A DNA stretch of 64,000 nucleotides, from the NCBI GenBank assembly GCA_022496805.1, contig CM040100.1, forward strand, positions 25,697,009 through 25,761,008, in the 5' to 3' direction. The position numbers and the translations under genes are program-made. The notes beneath the pieces were generated by a model that saw only the letters and a list, made by a program, of their open reading frames with translations, had not been told where the DNA came from and did no database searches. Positions 1-11,430 of the stretch are shown in pieces. Each line of letters begins with the position of its first letter. Position 1 is the first letter of the stretch. The stretch comes from Pohlia nutans (taxonomy: Eukaryota; Streptophyta; Bryopsida; Bryales; Mniaceae).

Positions 1-300
1 CGTCCGGGAGTTCTGTGCAACCCAGAGTACACCCTCCTAACTGCCCAGCTACTAACCCGGATTACCTAGCGCACGGAACTTGGAAACCATCCTTGTCAGA
101 AACCGGGCTCACAAATCTTTGCTTCACCCACCCGGAATCCTGCTTTGTCTTGTCGTATCCAAAGGGGTTGTTAGGGAACTTGTACGTCGCACGCCAATGC
201 CTCACGGTCCAATTCTTCCACTGTCCTCGGATTTCGTCGCCCCGGAATTCAGCTACCACCCGGCCTCCGGCTAATTCCTGCAAAACGCCATCGTCAAGGA
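1..300 (-). pseudogene. Fragment of an uncharacterised element protein
   Basis: Bases 1-70 resemble the duplicated non-coding segment at about 36880-36960 and 37100-37170. The minus-strand frame 62-283 resembles the element ORF at 38427-39698: both share K-N-W-T, then H-W, then a W-V-K-x-R-F block followed by D-G-F-x-V. In the larger element these two parts are more than 2 kb apart, so this is an internally deleted relative. It is also cut by the window edge. The protein is of unknown function; a gag-like role is only inferred from its being carried by a TG...CA element. Confidence 0.5.
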
Positions 301-843
301 TGTCCCAAGGCGGACGTGTCTACTATGTGAGCGGTGAGCGAAGAGCGGAGAGCAGAGAGCAGAAAAAAAGCGAGCCAAGAGCAGAAATTTGGGAACATAA
401 TTTATAAATAGATTTTTTAAACTAATTTTAGAAGATTTTTTTCAAAATATTCGAATATTATGCGGAATATCCGCTTATTAATAGAATATTCGAATATTCG
501 TATTTTTTAGAAAATAATATTGACCTATGACCGTGGGCTTTAACGTGGTAAAATAGCATTTGATTTACACTTTTCTTTCAACCGCATGATTTTTTTATTT
601 CAGGGTTTATTGCATATTCCATCAATTTTCAGTTTAGGGTGTCCTCAAAGCTGTGAGTGAATACATACACTTTTTTGGAAGTTGATGCAGTAAATACAAA
701 ACTTTAACATGTGAGAAAGAATTTTGATATAATAATAGATAGAAGAAACTTTATATTGCTGAAATCATCAGATAAGCTTGGAACATAAATGGTAGATCAT
801 TGGACTCCATTGAATGTACTATGGGATACTTCTATAGTGACTC
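301..843. other. Element terminus and AT-rich spacer, no gene
   Basis: Bases 325-395 are a run of degenerate GTGAGC/GAGAGCAGA units similar to the sequence beyond the 3' end of the Mutator-like copies (35083-35200, 61223-61310) and to the end of the gene at 11960-12030. Bases 435-510 are AT-rich and contain short palindromes around GAATATTCG and GCGGAATATCCGC. The rest to 843 is AT-rich with no coding signal. Confidence 0.4.
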
Positions 844-3150
844 CTACTTTTCAGCGAAAGGGTGGGACAAGATCCCACTTTCAAGGACCAGTTTGACTTC
901 GTTGAAGCTGAACGTTGGCGCGTGGATGAACATGTCAACCCAGGGATCGAGATGGCAGACCTTCAAGAAGATGAAGTACACATGCTTGCAATATGAGAAT
1001 TAGCGATTCCCACGGAACTTTGTCATTGTCTTCTTGAATGCTGGGCAGCTGCAGCCTGGTAGGGAGCTAATTGTGATCTGATACTGCTTCACATCTGGTG
1101 GCGTTCCCGAGTCTAGAGTGATGATGCAGCCATGGCCAGGGTGAGGAATCATTGTCACAGCATGGAGTCGAGCTTTGAAGGACTCTGAAGAGCCCAAAGC
1201 CAGCCTCTGCTGCGGATTTGGACGACCAGCAATTCGCTTGACGATCTTCCCATCTCTTTTTCCAGGATACCTATCCGCGTTTGCAGGTACGGGCATGGAG
1301 TCCAGATTTGCAGGAGGCTTTGCTGTGGAAAACAGCCTTCTTGGAGAGACAGACACTTTCTGCGGTAGTTAGAACCCAGCGGCTTCGAGGGCAAGGATCT
1401 CACTTTGCTTGAGGTTTGTTCCAAGCTTCACTGGCCAGACATCAGGAATGCTGGGCCTCTCTTGCTCCTTAGAGTACGGAACTACCCATTTCCGCCTTGT
1501 ATCTTTGACACACCTTTCGATATCGTCCGAGCAGAAGAAGAATTCTGAAGACTCTTGTACGTTCTTCCTAGTGTTGTACCATAGACCGGTGTACGTAGGG
1601 GCGGGGGTGGGTTTCGCACCCCTCACAATTCTCTCTAGACACTTCTTCTTTGTAACAGCTCTTTGGGCCCAACAACACTTAGCTGAGTTCTTTGGCAACC
1701 GAGCAATGTGCCACTCCTTCACGTTAACTCTGGTCTCCTCAACACTAGACACATGACGAACCCGTCCTTAGCTACGGGGAGAAGGAACTGCGTCGTCGGC
1801 TTGTGGTGAAGAAGATGCAACTTCGAGGACGTTGGATTCATCCTCCTCAGAAATTACTGACATGTAAGCGGTGCGTACCTTGGTTTTCCTGCCATAGCCA
1901 CGAGGATGCGAGAAGTTTACCTTATCTAGTCTGTGTGACTCATCATCAGCTCCAAGTGGCAAATCCACCCTACGCTTCATGGAGCCAAACACTTCCTCTC
2001 CAGCCATGTGAGGATCACGTGTACAGAACTCGTCGGCCCCAGGCATGTCGAGCATGGGGTCCTTGAGGACCTTGGGGTCACCTGCTTTTTGAGCCCTACG
2101 CTCAGCCATACGAAGCTTCAGCTCTTGTTTGCTTGGTCCAGTCCCTCCTACATCGCCCTTCAAATACTGGTAGTAATTGACGACTTGCAGAAAAGCCCGG
2201 ATGTAGTCATGGGTACATTCACAGTAACACGACCCAACCCCGCCCAGTTATAACAACTCTTGATGAGTGCTTAGAAAATTATATCTTCGATTTATGTAGA
2301 TATTAGAAAAATTTAAGGACATTTTGCGACATATTTTGAACATTTTAGCACATTTTAGTCGTTACTAACGACTGGTTACGACCATGTTTTAGTCGTTTTG
2401 GAGTACCAATAACTTCCCAAACATTGTCAAACTTTAGTATATTGTATAATGACATATATTATATGTAGTTACTAATTTATATTGCATTATCAATTCATAT
2501 GATAAGATTATTGCTTAACAATCCATTAAATTAATCACTGGTTACAGTTTCCTTGGGTCGTGTTACTGTGAATGTACCCTCATCCACTGTAGCAATATAA
2601 AGATCACCTCCGTTGTTGCCAGATGCTTGAAGCCACTTGTTGTGGACAGTCTCTGCAAGATTGCACGACGGCATCTCCGCGAGTTCGTCCTCTGAGAACC
2701 TCTGAAGAAGTCATATGAAGAGAAGTTAGCAAAATAGGTGAAAGTCCAACTTGCTACATGTAGACTATAAGGGCATGAAGCTTGCAACAAAGGACGTTTG
2801 TACGCACCCCGGTCATAAATCCACCTTATTGGCGATAACGAAAGTGCCAAAATGCCAGCCACAGCTAAAGTTTGCTCAACGCTGACTCAGTCACAGCCCC
2901 GGCGGATACCCACCATGCTTTGAGTCCTTGATACAATCTCTCAGTCTCGGCCATTGTTTGAGCCTTCCTGTACTGGTGACTCATCTCCTTGTGTTGATCC
3001 CACAGATCTTCAGCTATGTATTTCTCAGTATGCTTCACCATGGACTGGGTCCAGTGAAATTGACAAGTCCTCTCACGGTCATCCATACGTTCCTCCTTGT
3101 TGCCGGATCCATTGCCGGACCCTTTTCATTCGCCCTGTCCTCATTCTTGT
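844..3150 (-). pseudogene. Mutator-like (SWIM zinc finger) transposase, decayed copy C
   Basis: Minus-strand fragments line up with copies A and B in this window. Bases 2865-3086 hold the D-R-E-R-T-C-x-F-H-W block of the transposase domain. About 2584-2700 continues the segment after the conserved intron (S-E-D-E-L-A-E-M region), and it resumes at 2163-1768 after a MITE. Then come 1752-1369 and 1356-1000, ending in the SWIM zinc-finger signature C-S-C-P-A-F. The frame continues past an in-frame TAA (1000-1002) through C-K-H-V-Y-F-I-F to a TAG near 844. Further in-frame stops and small frame changes separate the blocks, and the 5' part of the gene is missing, so it cannot be functional. Confidence 0.75.
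2211..2579. mobile_element. 369 bp MITE with 26 bp perfect TIRs and TCAT target duplication
   Basis: Bases 2211-2236 are the exact reverse complement of 2554-2579; the ends begin GGGTACATTCAC. TCAT flanks both sides (2207-2210 and 2580-2583). Removing the element plus one TCAT restores the Mutator-like reading frame: the residues on either side join as V-D-D-Y-I-R-A-F, matching D-D-W-I-R-A-F in copy B. The interior is AT-rich with no ORF. The 4 bp duplication with a GGG-start TIR does not let me assign a superfamily. Confidence 0.9.
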
Positions 3151-3759
3151 TTGTGTGCAGGCTTTTCCGCTAGCACCGCGGAGCTCGTGGACACCCTTCT
3201 GCGACCAAGTATTCTACATGGCGATCATCATCATGCTGGTCTTGTTGTGATACTCGCGCACTCGCTCTTCTCACTCAGTTGCTTCTCTTTTCCAGCAGGG
3301 GCTTGCATCCTCAAGTGCGGCGATCCAGGTTCAAATTTCGAAGCTCTCCCCATTTGCATGCTCGTCCTCCCAGGTGCTCCCAATCTGAATATTTGGTCGT
3401 CCATTCAGGTGTTCAGAGTTCCAATGGTATGCTTGGCATCCTAGCTACAAGGTTTTGCTCAGCTTCTCATTGATGGGTATGGTGTAGTGCAGGATCCAAT
3501 TGCTGAGGTGTTTCCCTCGACCTTCACCAACCTTGGCTTGCATATCCCTCACTCAACCACGACCTTCATCAAGTCTGCATGTTAGGTTAGGTCAAATGAT
3601 TTCGCACCCCTCTCACATTCATTTCTTAGCAATGTGTGGCTTAGATTCAATGCTTGCGAATCCAGGGTCTAAAATTCTGAACTCTCGAGTCTGGATTGAG
3701 ATTTGGAATCTGAGCATGGTAAACCCTAAGCCCTAAATTGTTACTATACTAAATGAATT
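3151..3759. other. Intergenic, nothing recognised
   Basis: Mixed-composition sequence between the truncated Mutator-like copy and the first satellite block. Several short open frames exist on the plus strand but none resembles a known protein or is supported by splice or paralogue evidence. Confidence 0.4.
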
Positions 3760-4745
3760 ATAATGCATGATAGAGCTGTGATTGGCAAAACTGTACTTGG
3801 GATAGCTTTGATTGAAAGATTCATGCTCGTGACGTGTTTAACATCATACTGGTCTTGGTGTTCATGCTGGTCTTGCTATTCTTGGTGTTTTTGGTGTTCA
3901 TGCTGGTCTTGGGCTAGAATCAGGGGTCGGAACCGACTGATCATGGGAAGGGTGCGTTTTGAACGTGTGAAGCGTGATGCTTGTCATGCTGATCTTGGTC
4001 TCCATGCTCGTCTTCGTGTTCATCTCGCCATGCTGGTGTTGGTGTTCATGTCTTGATGCTGGTCTTTGTCTTCATACTGGTCTTGGTGGTCTTGGTGATC
4101 ATGCTTGTCATTCATGCTGGTCTGGGTGTTCTTGGTGTTAATGCTGGACTTGGGCTAGATTCAGGGGTCGGTCCCGACCGATCATGGGATGGGTGCATTT
4201 TGAACGTGTGAAGCGTGCTCGTCATGGTGGTTTTGGTGTTCATCTCGCCATGCTGGTGTTGGTGTTCATCTCTTGATGTTGGTCTTGGTGTTCATGCTGG
4301 TCATGGTGATCTTGGTGATCATGCTAGTCATGCTGGGTGCTGGTCATAGTGCTAGTCATGCTTCTGCTCTTGGTGTTTTTGGAATTCATGCTGGTCTTGG
4401 TGTTCTTGGTGTCTGATCATGATCGTCATGCTGGGAGCTGAATGGGTACTAGTTTAGGAGTTCATGGCCGTCATGCTGCTCTTGGTATTCATTCTTGGTG
4501 TTCATGCCGGTCTTGGTGTCTATGCTTGTGATGCTGGTCTTGGTGATCGTGCTCGTCTTGGTGCTCTTCGTGTCCATGTTGGTCATGCTGCTCTTCGTAG
4601 TGATACTCGTCAAGCTGGTCTTGGTATTCATGCTCATGACGCGTGACGCGTGATGCTGGTCTTGATGTTCATCTCGTCATGCTGGTCTTGGCGCTTGGTG
4701 CGCGTGACGCGTGACGCGTGATGCTACCCTATCAGAGATGATTGT
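3760..4745. repeat. Degenerate TGCTGGTCTTGGTGTTCATG satellite, block 1
   Basis: The tract is built of loosely tandem units around the core GCTGGTCTTGGTGTTCATG, about 24-30 bp each, interspersed with CTCGTCATG and GACGCGT motifs. Two copies of a GGTCGG..CCGACCGATCATGG block occur at about 3926 and 4169 (and again near 10330). Long open frames across it (for example repeats of D-A-G-L-G-V-H-A) arise because the unit is often a multiple of three and poor in stops. The block lies just upstream of the first recognised exon of the decayed ParB-like gene. Confidence 0.75.
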
Positions 4746-4764
4746 CTTAGGCGTGTTCTAATAC

Positions 4765-6418
4765 TTGATGGGATGGACTCAAAATTTAATCCAGATTGTT
4801 GAGATGAGGAGATCCCAAGCTGCTGTGGTGAATGAGACCAGAGGACCCACATCCAGCACCACAGTTGGAGACTCCCAAAGTCAAAGAACTAGCCTGCAAG
4901 ACGCGATGGATGTTGAGGTAGTGCAAGCAATGCCCAATGTTAATGGAGATGCAACTCGTGAGAGCGAAAGACGCCAGCTCGTTCTACAGTGTGAGTCGAG
5001 TGAGAGTGGGGACTCTCAATCTAATGATGGAACTGGTGGTTCCGCAGATGGTGGTCCCAATGATGCTCGTTCTGCAGGTGGTGATGGAGGCAGTTTGGGA
5101 GTCACAGTTGGTGGTGGCTCTCAAGCTTGTGACGCGAATGGTACGGCGTCGAGTGATGTGGCGGCACTACCGAGTGGTGAGGGCACGGGAGATGGCGTCA
5201 TGGATTCCTCTGGTCCATCTCTGGAGACGCAAAGTGGCAATGCTGGCAGAGGCTCAGAGCCACTGCTTTCTTTGGAGCGTGCGCGTAGACAAGTCATCGG
5301 CCTCACAAAGGCAGGGGATAACGTTCATGCTGGACTTATTCATGGAGACTTGCACGAGCTCATTGAGAAAATGAGAAAAAAATCCTATTCTAAGACCGTC
5401 CTCAAAATTCCACTTTGTCGTACGATTCACATGCCAATGGTAAGACCAACACTTTGTTGTGATGTAGTGAAGTTGATGGGCGCTTTTTGCTATGGCTACA
5501 AGCCAAATTCAGCTGCCATGTATGTGTCTGTAACCAATGACCAGGGTGAGAATCGGCTGGTAAGTCAAGAAGATGTGGACTAATGTAATCCATGCTGGGT
5601 CATAGAGAACGAAGCATTTGAGGAGAGACTAAAATCTGATCCTGACCTCCAATGCTTGAGTGGCTCAATGTTCTTTGTATATGATGGGAACCATAGACTT
5701 TTGGCGTGGAAGGAGGTGATCGAGACTCTCCATGCCGATGATCAGTGATGGTACACAATGAACGGAAATCCTGAGTGTGTTGTATTCGATACCGCTGGAG
5801 GCCGTGGAGACATTGCACAACATAAACTCGTAAGCCACGAATCCCAATTGGTAGCTACTCTAAGGTAATTGAATAATAGTGAATTTGTTGACTATTGGAA
5901 TTTGGCTTGATGTCACTTGAAATGGCAAATGTGCAGTTCTAACCAAACCGCTCACGTGAAGACTAGTTTGGTATACATTCTTCACCGAATTCAAAAGTAT
6001 GGGTCGTATGACTTAGAGTTCTATAAGCCCATGCTTACAGCAGAACAATTCAAGTCGTGCCAATCGAAATCGGTGAAGACTTGGTATCAACTTACAAGGG
6101 ACTTGATGGTGAATTTCATCTTCAGCGTCAGTCAGACTCCTCTATATCTTCATTATCTTCGCATTTCTAGTTTGATGTACTACACGCATTGGTTGAGTTT
6201 TGACTATTGGCATGATTCTATAGGATGAAATTGTCCAGGTTGCTAACGAGGCTGGGCAGATGTATTGGGAAGAAGTGGAGGAGAGCATTTAGAGCGACGT
6301 AGGTCTTCAAGAGTATGTTGACAAGGCTATCTCCAACAAGAATGAGGAGCTCTTCACTATTTTTGCCAAAACGCAAGCAGTTGCTAATCCAGCACACAGC
6401 CCCGGCTTCCTGGAGCAG
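4765..6418 (+). pseudogene. ParB-like family member 1, first three exons, decayed
   Basis: Exon A (to 5864) aligns with the gene at 47530. After a low-complexity S/G/D-rich N-terminus come I-P-L-C-R and M-P-M-V-R-P-T-L, then the ParB-like motif F-F-V-Y-D-G-N-H-R-L-L-A-W at about 5670-5708. Exon B is 5937-6126 (H-V-K-T-S-L-V) and exon C 6224-6418 (D-E-I-V...Q-A-V-A-N-P-A). Donors and acceptors fall at the same positions as in member 3. The copy is broken by in-frame TAA (5581-5583), TGA (5746-5748) and TAG (6290-6292). ParB-like domains of this type bind or hydrolyse nucleotides in bacteria; no activity is expected here. The true start codon is uncertain. Confidence 0.7.
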
Positions 6419-6869
6419 GTTAGTGTGATCATTGGTAGCAACTAGTGTGTCAATTTTGTGGCTTGTGGCTTCATTGCAAGATCATGCTAGTTTTGGTGTT
6501 CGTGCTCGTCATGCTGGTCTTGGTGTTTGTGTTCATCATGCTGCTCTTCGTGTTCTTCTTATGCAAGTGACGCCTGATGCTGGACTTGGTTTCCATGCTC
6601 GTCATGCTAGCCTTGGTCTCCATGCTCGTCATGCTGGCCTTGGTCTCCATGCTCGTCATGCAAGTCTTGGTCTCCATACTCGTCATGCTGGTCTTGGTGT
6701 TCATCTCGTGACGCCTGATGTTGGTCTTGGTGTTTATGCTCGTGACGCGTGACGAGTGATGTTGGACTTGGTGTTTGTGCTCGTCATGCTGGTCTTGGTG
6801 TTCGTGGTAGACATGCTGGTCTTGGTGTTCGTGGTAGTCATGTGTTCCCTAGCATAAGGGGCAGTTAAG

Positions 6870-7400
6870 ATACAGTAGTCGGGTCCGACACCTCCGTGTA
6901 GCTTTAAGCAGAATGTTTGGTTGGGGCGGTTGGCCAAGGAAAAAGAGCAACTAGGAATCAATAGTCGGGTCCGACACTTGCTTGCATTCTAGAAAACAGT
7001 ATGTGGAACAATGAGAAATTGGAGGTCACAATTTTGTGGTCGGGTCCGACACCTTCTTGGAACTTCAAGCAGTTTGGTTGCTTGGTTAGTTGGTTCACTT
7101 GGCCAAGAAAAATGGGCAGTTAGGAATGAGTAGTCGGCTCCGACACTTGTTTGGATTCTAGGGAACAGTGCGTGTAGCAATGAGAAATTGGAGGTCACAA
7201 TTTTGTGGTCGGGTCCGACACCTTCTTGGAACTTGAAGCACTTTGGATGCTTGGTTAGTTGGTTCACTTGGCAGAGAAAAATGGGCAGTTAGGAATCAGT
7301 AGTCGGCTCCGACACTTGTTTGGATTCTAGAAAACAGTGCGTGTAGCAATGAGAAACTGGAGGCCAGAATTTAGTGGTCGGGTCCGACACTTCCCCTAGG
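6870..7400. repeat. 166 bp tandem repeat with GTCGG-NN-CCGAC palindromes
   Basis: A unit of about 166 bp is repeated a little over three times; the best pair is about 7008-7173 and 7174-7340. Each unit has two palindromes, one GTCGGGTCCGAC and one GTCGGCTCCGAC, for example at 6878, 6964, 7039, 7133, 7208, 7312 and 7377. More copies with less regular spacing occur at 7573, 7658, 7756, about 8088, 8315, 8516 and 8816. The palindrome is better conserved than the sequence between copies. Confidence 0.75.
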
Positions 7401-7405
7401 GAGTA

Positions 7406-7454
7406 TAATATACCATTGGAAAGGTGCTTTCAAGATCTTTCCAATGGTATATTA
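7406..7454. other. Perfect 18 bp inverted repeat (hairpin)
   Basis: Bases 7406-7423 and 7437-7454 are exact reverse complements (arm TAATATACCATTGGAAAG) around a 13-base loop. The hairpin lies inside the satellite-filled intron and no function can be read from it. The arm is short for a plant microRNA precursor. Confidence 0.7.
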
Positions 7455-9387
7455 CACGCCCAAAACTGCCAAATATTGAGTTCGCAAACAGAAAAACAGT
7501 CCTGCGAGACTTTGAAGGAAAAAAAGACATAGTCATCCAGAAAATTTCAAGAAAATTTACTAGAATTGAGTGGTCGGGTCCGACACATGAGTAGACGCTA
7601 GAGCTGAAGTATTGTAGGAGTGAACAACGCAACCAGAGGGTGCGTCAAAATTTAGTGGTCGGGTCCGACATTTGCCCAATTGTCTAGACAAATTGTGGGT
7701 TGTGCAAGTGAAAATTGGGTGGGGCAGTCTCGTGACGCGTGACGCTGAATTAGGGGTCGGGTCCGACGAGTCAAGGGTTGCAAATTTTTAAGACGTGTAA
7801 AGTGTGTGATGCTGGTCTTGATTTTCATGCTCGTCATGTTGCTCTTAGTGTTCGTGCTCGTCTTGCTGGTTTTGGTGTTCGTGATGGTGACGCGTGATGC
7901 TAGTTTTGTTGTTCATGCTCCTGATGCTGGTCTTGGTGTTCATCTCGTGACGCGTGACGCTGAATGAAGGATTGGGACCGACGGGTGAAGGAATGGTTAT
8001 CTCGTCATACTTGTCTTGGGGTTCATCTCGTCAAGGGTTGGTCTTGGAACAAATGCTCGTCATGCTAGTCTTGGGCCTGAATAAGGGATCGGATCCGACA
8101 GGTCAAGGGAAGCCGGTCTTAGTGCTCATGCTCGTCATGTTGCTCTTCGTGTTCATCTCGTGATGCTGGTCTTGGATCCCATGCTTGTCAAAGGCTGCTC
8201 TTTGTGTCCATGCTCGTCATGGTGCTCTTTGTTTTCATCTCGTGACGCGTGACGCGAGATTCTAGTCTAGGTGTTCATTCTTGTCATGGTGCTCTTCGTG
8301 GGCTTGAATGAGGAGTCGGGTCCGACAAGTCAAGGCATGCTGCTCTTGGTGCTCATGCTCGTCATGTTGCTCTTCGTGTTCATGCTCGTCACGTGTAACA
8401 CGTGATGCTTGTTTTGGTGTTCATGCTTGTGACGCGTGATGCTAGTTTTGTTGTTCATACTCCTAATGCTGGCTTTGGTGTTCATCTCGTGACGCGTGAC
8501 GTTGAATGAGGGGTTGGGTCCGACTATCAATTGGTGTTCATCTCGTCATGTTCGTCTTGGGACTCATCTCGTCAAGGGCTGGTCTTGGAACCCATTCTCA
8601 TCATGCTGGTCTTGGTGTAAATTTCGTCATGATGCTCCTCGTGTTCATCCTCGTAATGCTGGTCTTGGTGCTTACTGTCCGTGACGCGTGATACTGGTCT
8701 AGGTCTACATGCTCGTAATGTTGCTCTTCGTGTTGATCTTGTAACGCTTGACGTGTGATTCTGGTCTTAGAGTTCATGCTCGTTATGGTGCTCTTCGCGG
8801 GCCTGAATGAGGGATCGGGTCCGACCAGTCAAGGGAAGTCGGTCTTAGTGCTCAAACTCGTCATGCTGCTCTTCCTGTTCATCTCGTGATGCTGCTCTAT
8901 GTTCCCATGCTCGTCAAGGGCTAGTATCGGTACTCGTACTCGTCATGCTCGTCTTGGTCTTCCTGCTCGTCATGCTCGTCATGCTCGTCTTAGTATTCGT
9001 GCTCGTGATGTTGGTCTTGGTGTTCATCTCGTGTCGCGTGATGCTGGTCTTCGTGTTCATCTCGTGACGCGTGATGCTGGTCTTGGTCTCCATGCTCGTC
9101 ATGTTGCTCTTCATGTTCATCTCGTGAATAGATGCGTGACGCGTGATGCTGGTCTTGGTCTCCATGCTCGTCATGTTGCTCTTCATGTTTATCTCGTGAT
9201 GCGTGACGCGTGATGCTGAATGGGTGTAATGAGGCAGCGTGTGAGATTGTGAGGGGAGTCCAGAAACCATGCTCGTCAGTGGCTGGTTTTGGTGTTCATC
9301 TCGTCATGCTACTCTTTGTGTTCATGCTAGTCATCCTTCTAGTTCTGGTATTAATTAGGCTTGAGAATACTTCCCTTCGACATGCAG

Positions 9388-9836
9388 ATTGTTGAGCATT
9401 ATAGTACGCATGTTGCTGCAAAAGTCGAGATGACTTTGGAGAAATTGCAGATGATAGCAACAGCAGCGATGGAGCCAAAGTATAAGGTGCGTTGGCTAAA
9501 ATGGTGGAATAGTCCATCATTTGTTTGATCGGACCTCAGGTTTCCAAAGTCCCCTGCAGGTGAGGACACCCTAAAGAAGTGGATGGATCGTGCTGCATTT
9601 TGGGTAGGGATAGAAGAGACCGTCAATCAAGAGCTAGGTGCTTACCTAGCTCTAGTTGGTGGTATTGATGGTTCTAAGGTTATTGATAGTTTTGAGGACT
9701 ATCTTAAGAACTGGCGTATTTGCCTTTGGGATAAGGCGTACAACACCCATTTTACGGGCCCTGATGCGTATGCTAAATCCATGAGGCTTGACAAAGTCAA
9801 GGACAGTGAGCTCGTTGTGAAACGGCTCTGTCTAAG
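9388..9836 (+). pseudogene. ParB-like family member 1, exon D/E fused
   Basis: After the CAG acceptor the frame matches exons D and E of member 3: M-T-L-E-K-L-Q-x-I-A-T, then Y-K-V-R-W-L-K, later W-R-I-C-L-W-D-K-A and V-V-K-R. An in-frame TGA at 9526-9528 disrupts it. The junction F-W-V-G-I-E-E-T is continuous, whereas member 3 has a 140 bp intron at the same point (W-W-A-G / I-E-E-K). The exon ends at a GTTAGT donor at 9837, the same position as the donor at 58600 in member 3. Confidence 0.7.
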
Positions 9837-11308
9837 GTTAGTTCTCCACCCTCACAAATGTGTGTTATGCGAGCAAGTGAGTAATGCATGTGATGACGCT
9901 GGTATTTGCGTGTCCATTCCGTGATGCTGGTCTTGGTGATCATGCTCGTTGTGGTGCTCTTTATGTTCATGCTCGTGAAGCTGGTCTTTGTGTTTATGCT
10001 CGTCGTGGTGCTCTTGGTGTTCTTGATCGTGTTGTTGGTCTTGGTGATTATGCTCGTGATGCTGGTCTTCATGTTCATCTCGTGATGCTGTTGTTGGTGT
10101 TCGTGCTCGTTGTGGTGCTCTTGGTGTTCGTGCTCGTGATGCTGGTCGTGGTGTTCATGCTCGTGATGCTGGTCTTGTAATTCATGCTCGTCGTGGTGCT
10201 CTTGGTGTTCATGTTGGTTGTGGTCATTCATACTGGTCTTGGTGGTCTTGGTGATCATGCTCGTCATTCATGCTGGTCTGGGTGTTCTTGGTGTTCTTGG
10301 TGTTAATGCTGGACTTGGGCTAGATTCAGGGGTTGGCCCCGACCGATCATGGGATGGGTGCATTTTGAACGTGTGAAGCGTGCTCGTGATGTTGGTCATA
10401 GTGTTCATCTCGTGATGCTGGTTTAGGGTTCATCTTGTGATGCTGGTGTTCGTGTTTGTGACGCGTGAGACTGGTCTTGGTGACCATGCTCGTCATGGTG
10501 CTCGTGGTGATCAAGCTCATGATGCTGGTCTTGGTGTTCTTGGTGATCATGCTCCTCATTCACGCTGGTCTTGGTGTTCATCGTGTTCATGCTGGTCTTG
10601 GGCTAGAATCAAGGGTCGGAAGGGATCGTGATCAAAGGATGGGTGCGTTTTTAACATGTGAAGCGTGCTCGTGATGCTGGTCGTAGTGTCCATGCTCGAG
10701 ATGCAGGTCTTCGTGTTCATCTCGTGATACAAGTGTTCGTGTTCGTGATGCGTGATGCTGGTCATGGTCACCATGCTCGTCATGATGCACGTGGTGATCA
10801 AGCTCGTGATGTTGGTCTTGTTGTCCGTGCTCGTAGTGGTGCTCTTGGTGTTCTTGGTGCTCTTGGTGTTCATCTTGTTGTTCATGTTGGTCGTGGTGTT
10901 CATCTCGTCAAGGGCTGCTCTTGCTAACCATGCTCGTCGTGGTGGTCTTGATGTTCATGCTCGTCGTTGTGGTCTTGGTGTTTGAGCTCGTGATGCTGGT
11001 GTTGGTGTTCATGATCGTGATGCTGGTCTTGGTGTTCATCTTGTGATGTTGGTCTTCATTCAATATCGTCAGGGCTGGTCTTGGTGTCATGCTAGTCATG
11101 GTGGCACTCTCGGTCGTGGTTTTCGTGTTCATCTCATCAAGGCCTGGTCTTGGTGTTCATGTCGTCATGGTGCTCTTGGTGTTCATGCACTTAAGGGCTG
11201 GTCTAGTACAAGAATACGAGTATTTGGAGTGATATGAGTTTTCACTGTAGTGCAAGAATGTGAGTCACATCTGAGTATTGCATAATGCAAGATTTTGTCA
11301 TTGTGTAG
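9837..11308 (+). repeat. Satellite-filled intron of member 1
   Basis: Between the donor at 9837 and the TAG acceptor ending at 11308 lies continuous GCTGGTCTTGGTGTTCATG-type satellite (about 9900-11200). The equivalent intron of member 3 is 236 bp (58600-58835). A GGTTGG..CCGACCGATCATGG block at about 10330 repeats the one at 4169. Confidence 0.65.
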
Positions 11309-11430
11309 GTATATGAAGCAAGTGCTCCTGAAAGTTGGGGCGATTTCGAAGTTTCCACCTTCTGTACAGGGATGGTGCGATTCTTCCTCACCGACCTACA
11401 TCTTCTCAAAGACGCAGAAAAGGTGTTGGT
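11309..11430 (+). pseudogene. ParB-like family member 1, last recognisable exon (truncated)
   Basis: Joined to the preceding donor the frame reads R-Y-M-K-Q-V-L-L-K-V-G-A-I-S-K, matching R-Y-F-K-F-E-L-L-P-K-K-A-I-T-K at 58836 in member 3, then W-x-D-S-S against W-L-D-R-S-S. At about 11430 the sequence passes directly into satellite. The methyltransferase-like exons present in member 3 are absent, so member 1 is a 3'-truncated copy. Confidence 0.55.

Larger units (their letters stand above)
6419..9387 (+). repeat. Satellite-expanded intron of member 1
   Basis: This stretch runs from a GTTAGT donor at 6419 to a CAG acceptor ending at 9387. The corresponding intron of member 3 (48895-48977) is 83 bp, so this one is about 36 times longer. 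It holds the TGCTGGTCTTGGTGTTCATG satellite at about 6480-6850 and 7800-9350, separated by a different repeat domain (6870-7770) with GTCGG/CCGAC palindromes. Confidence 0.65.
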
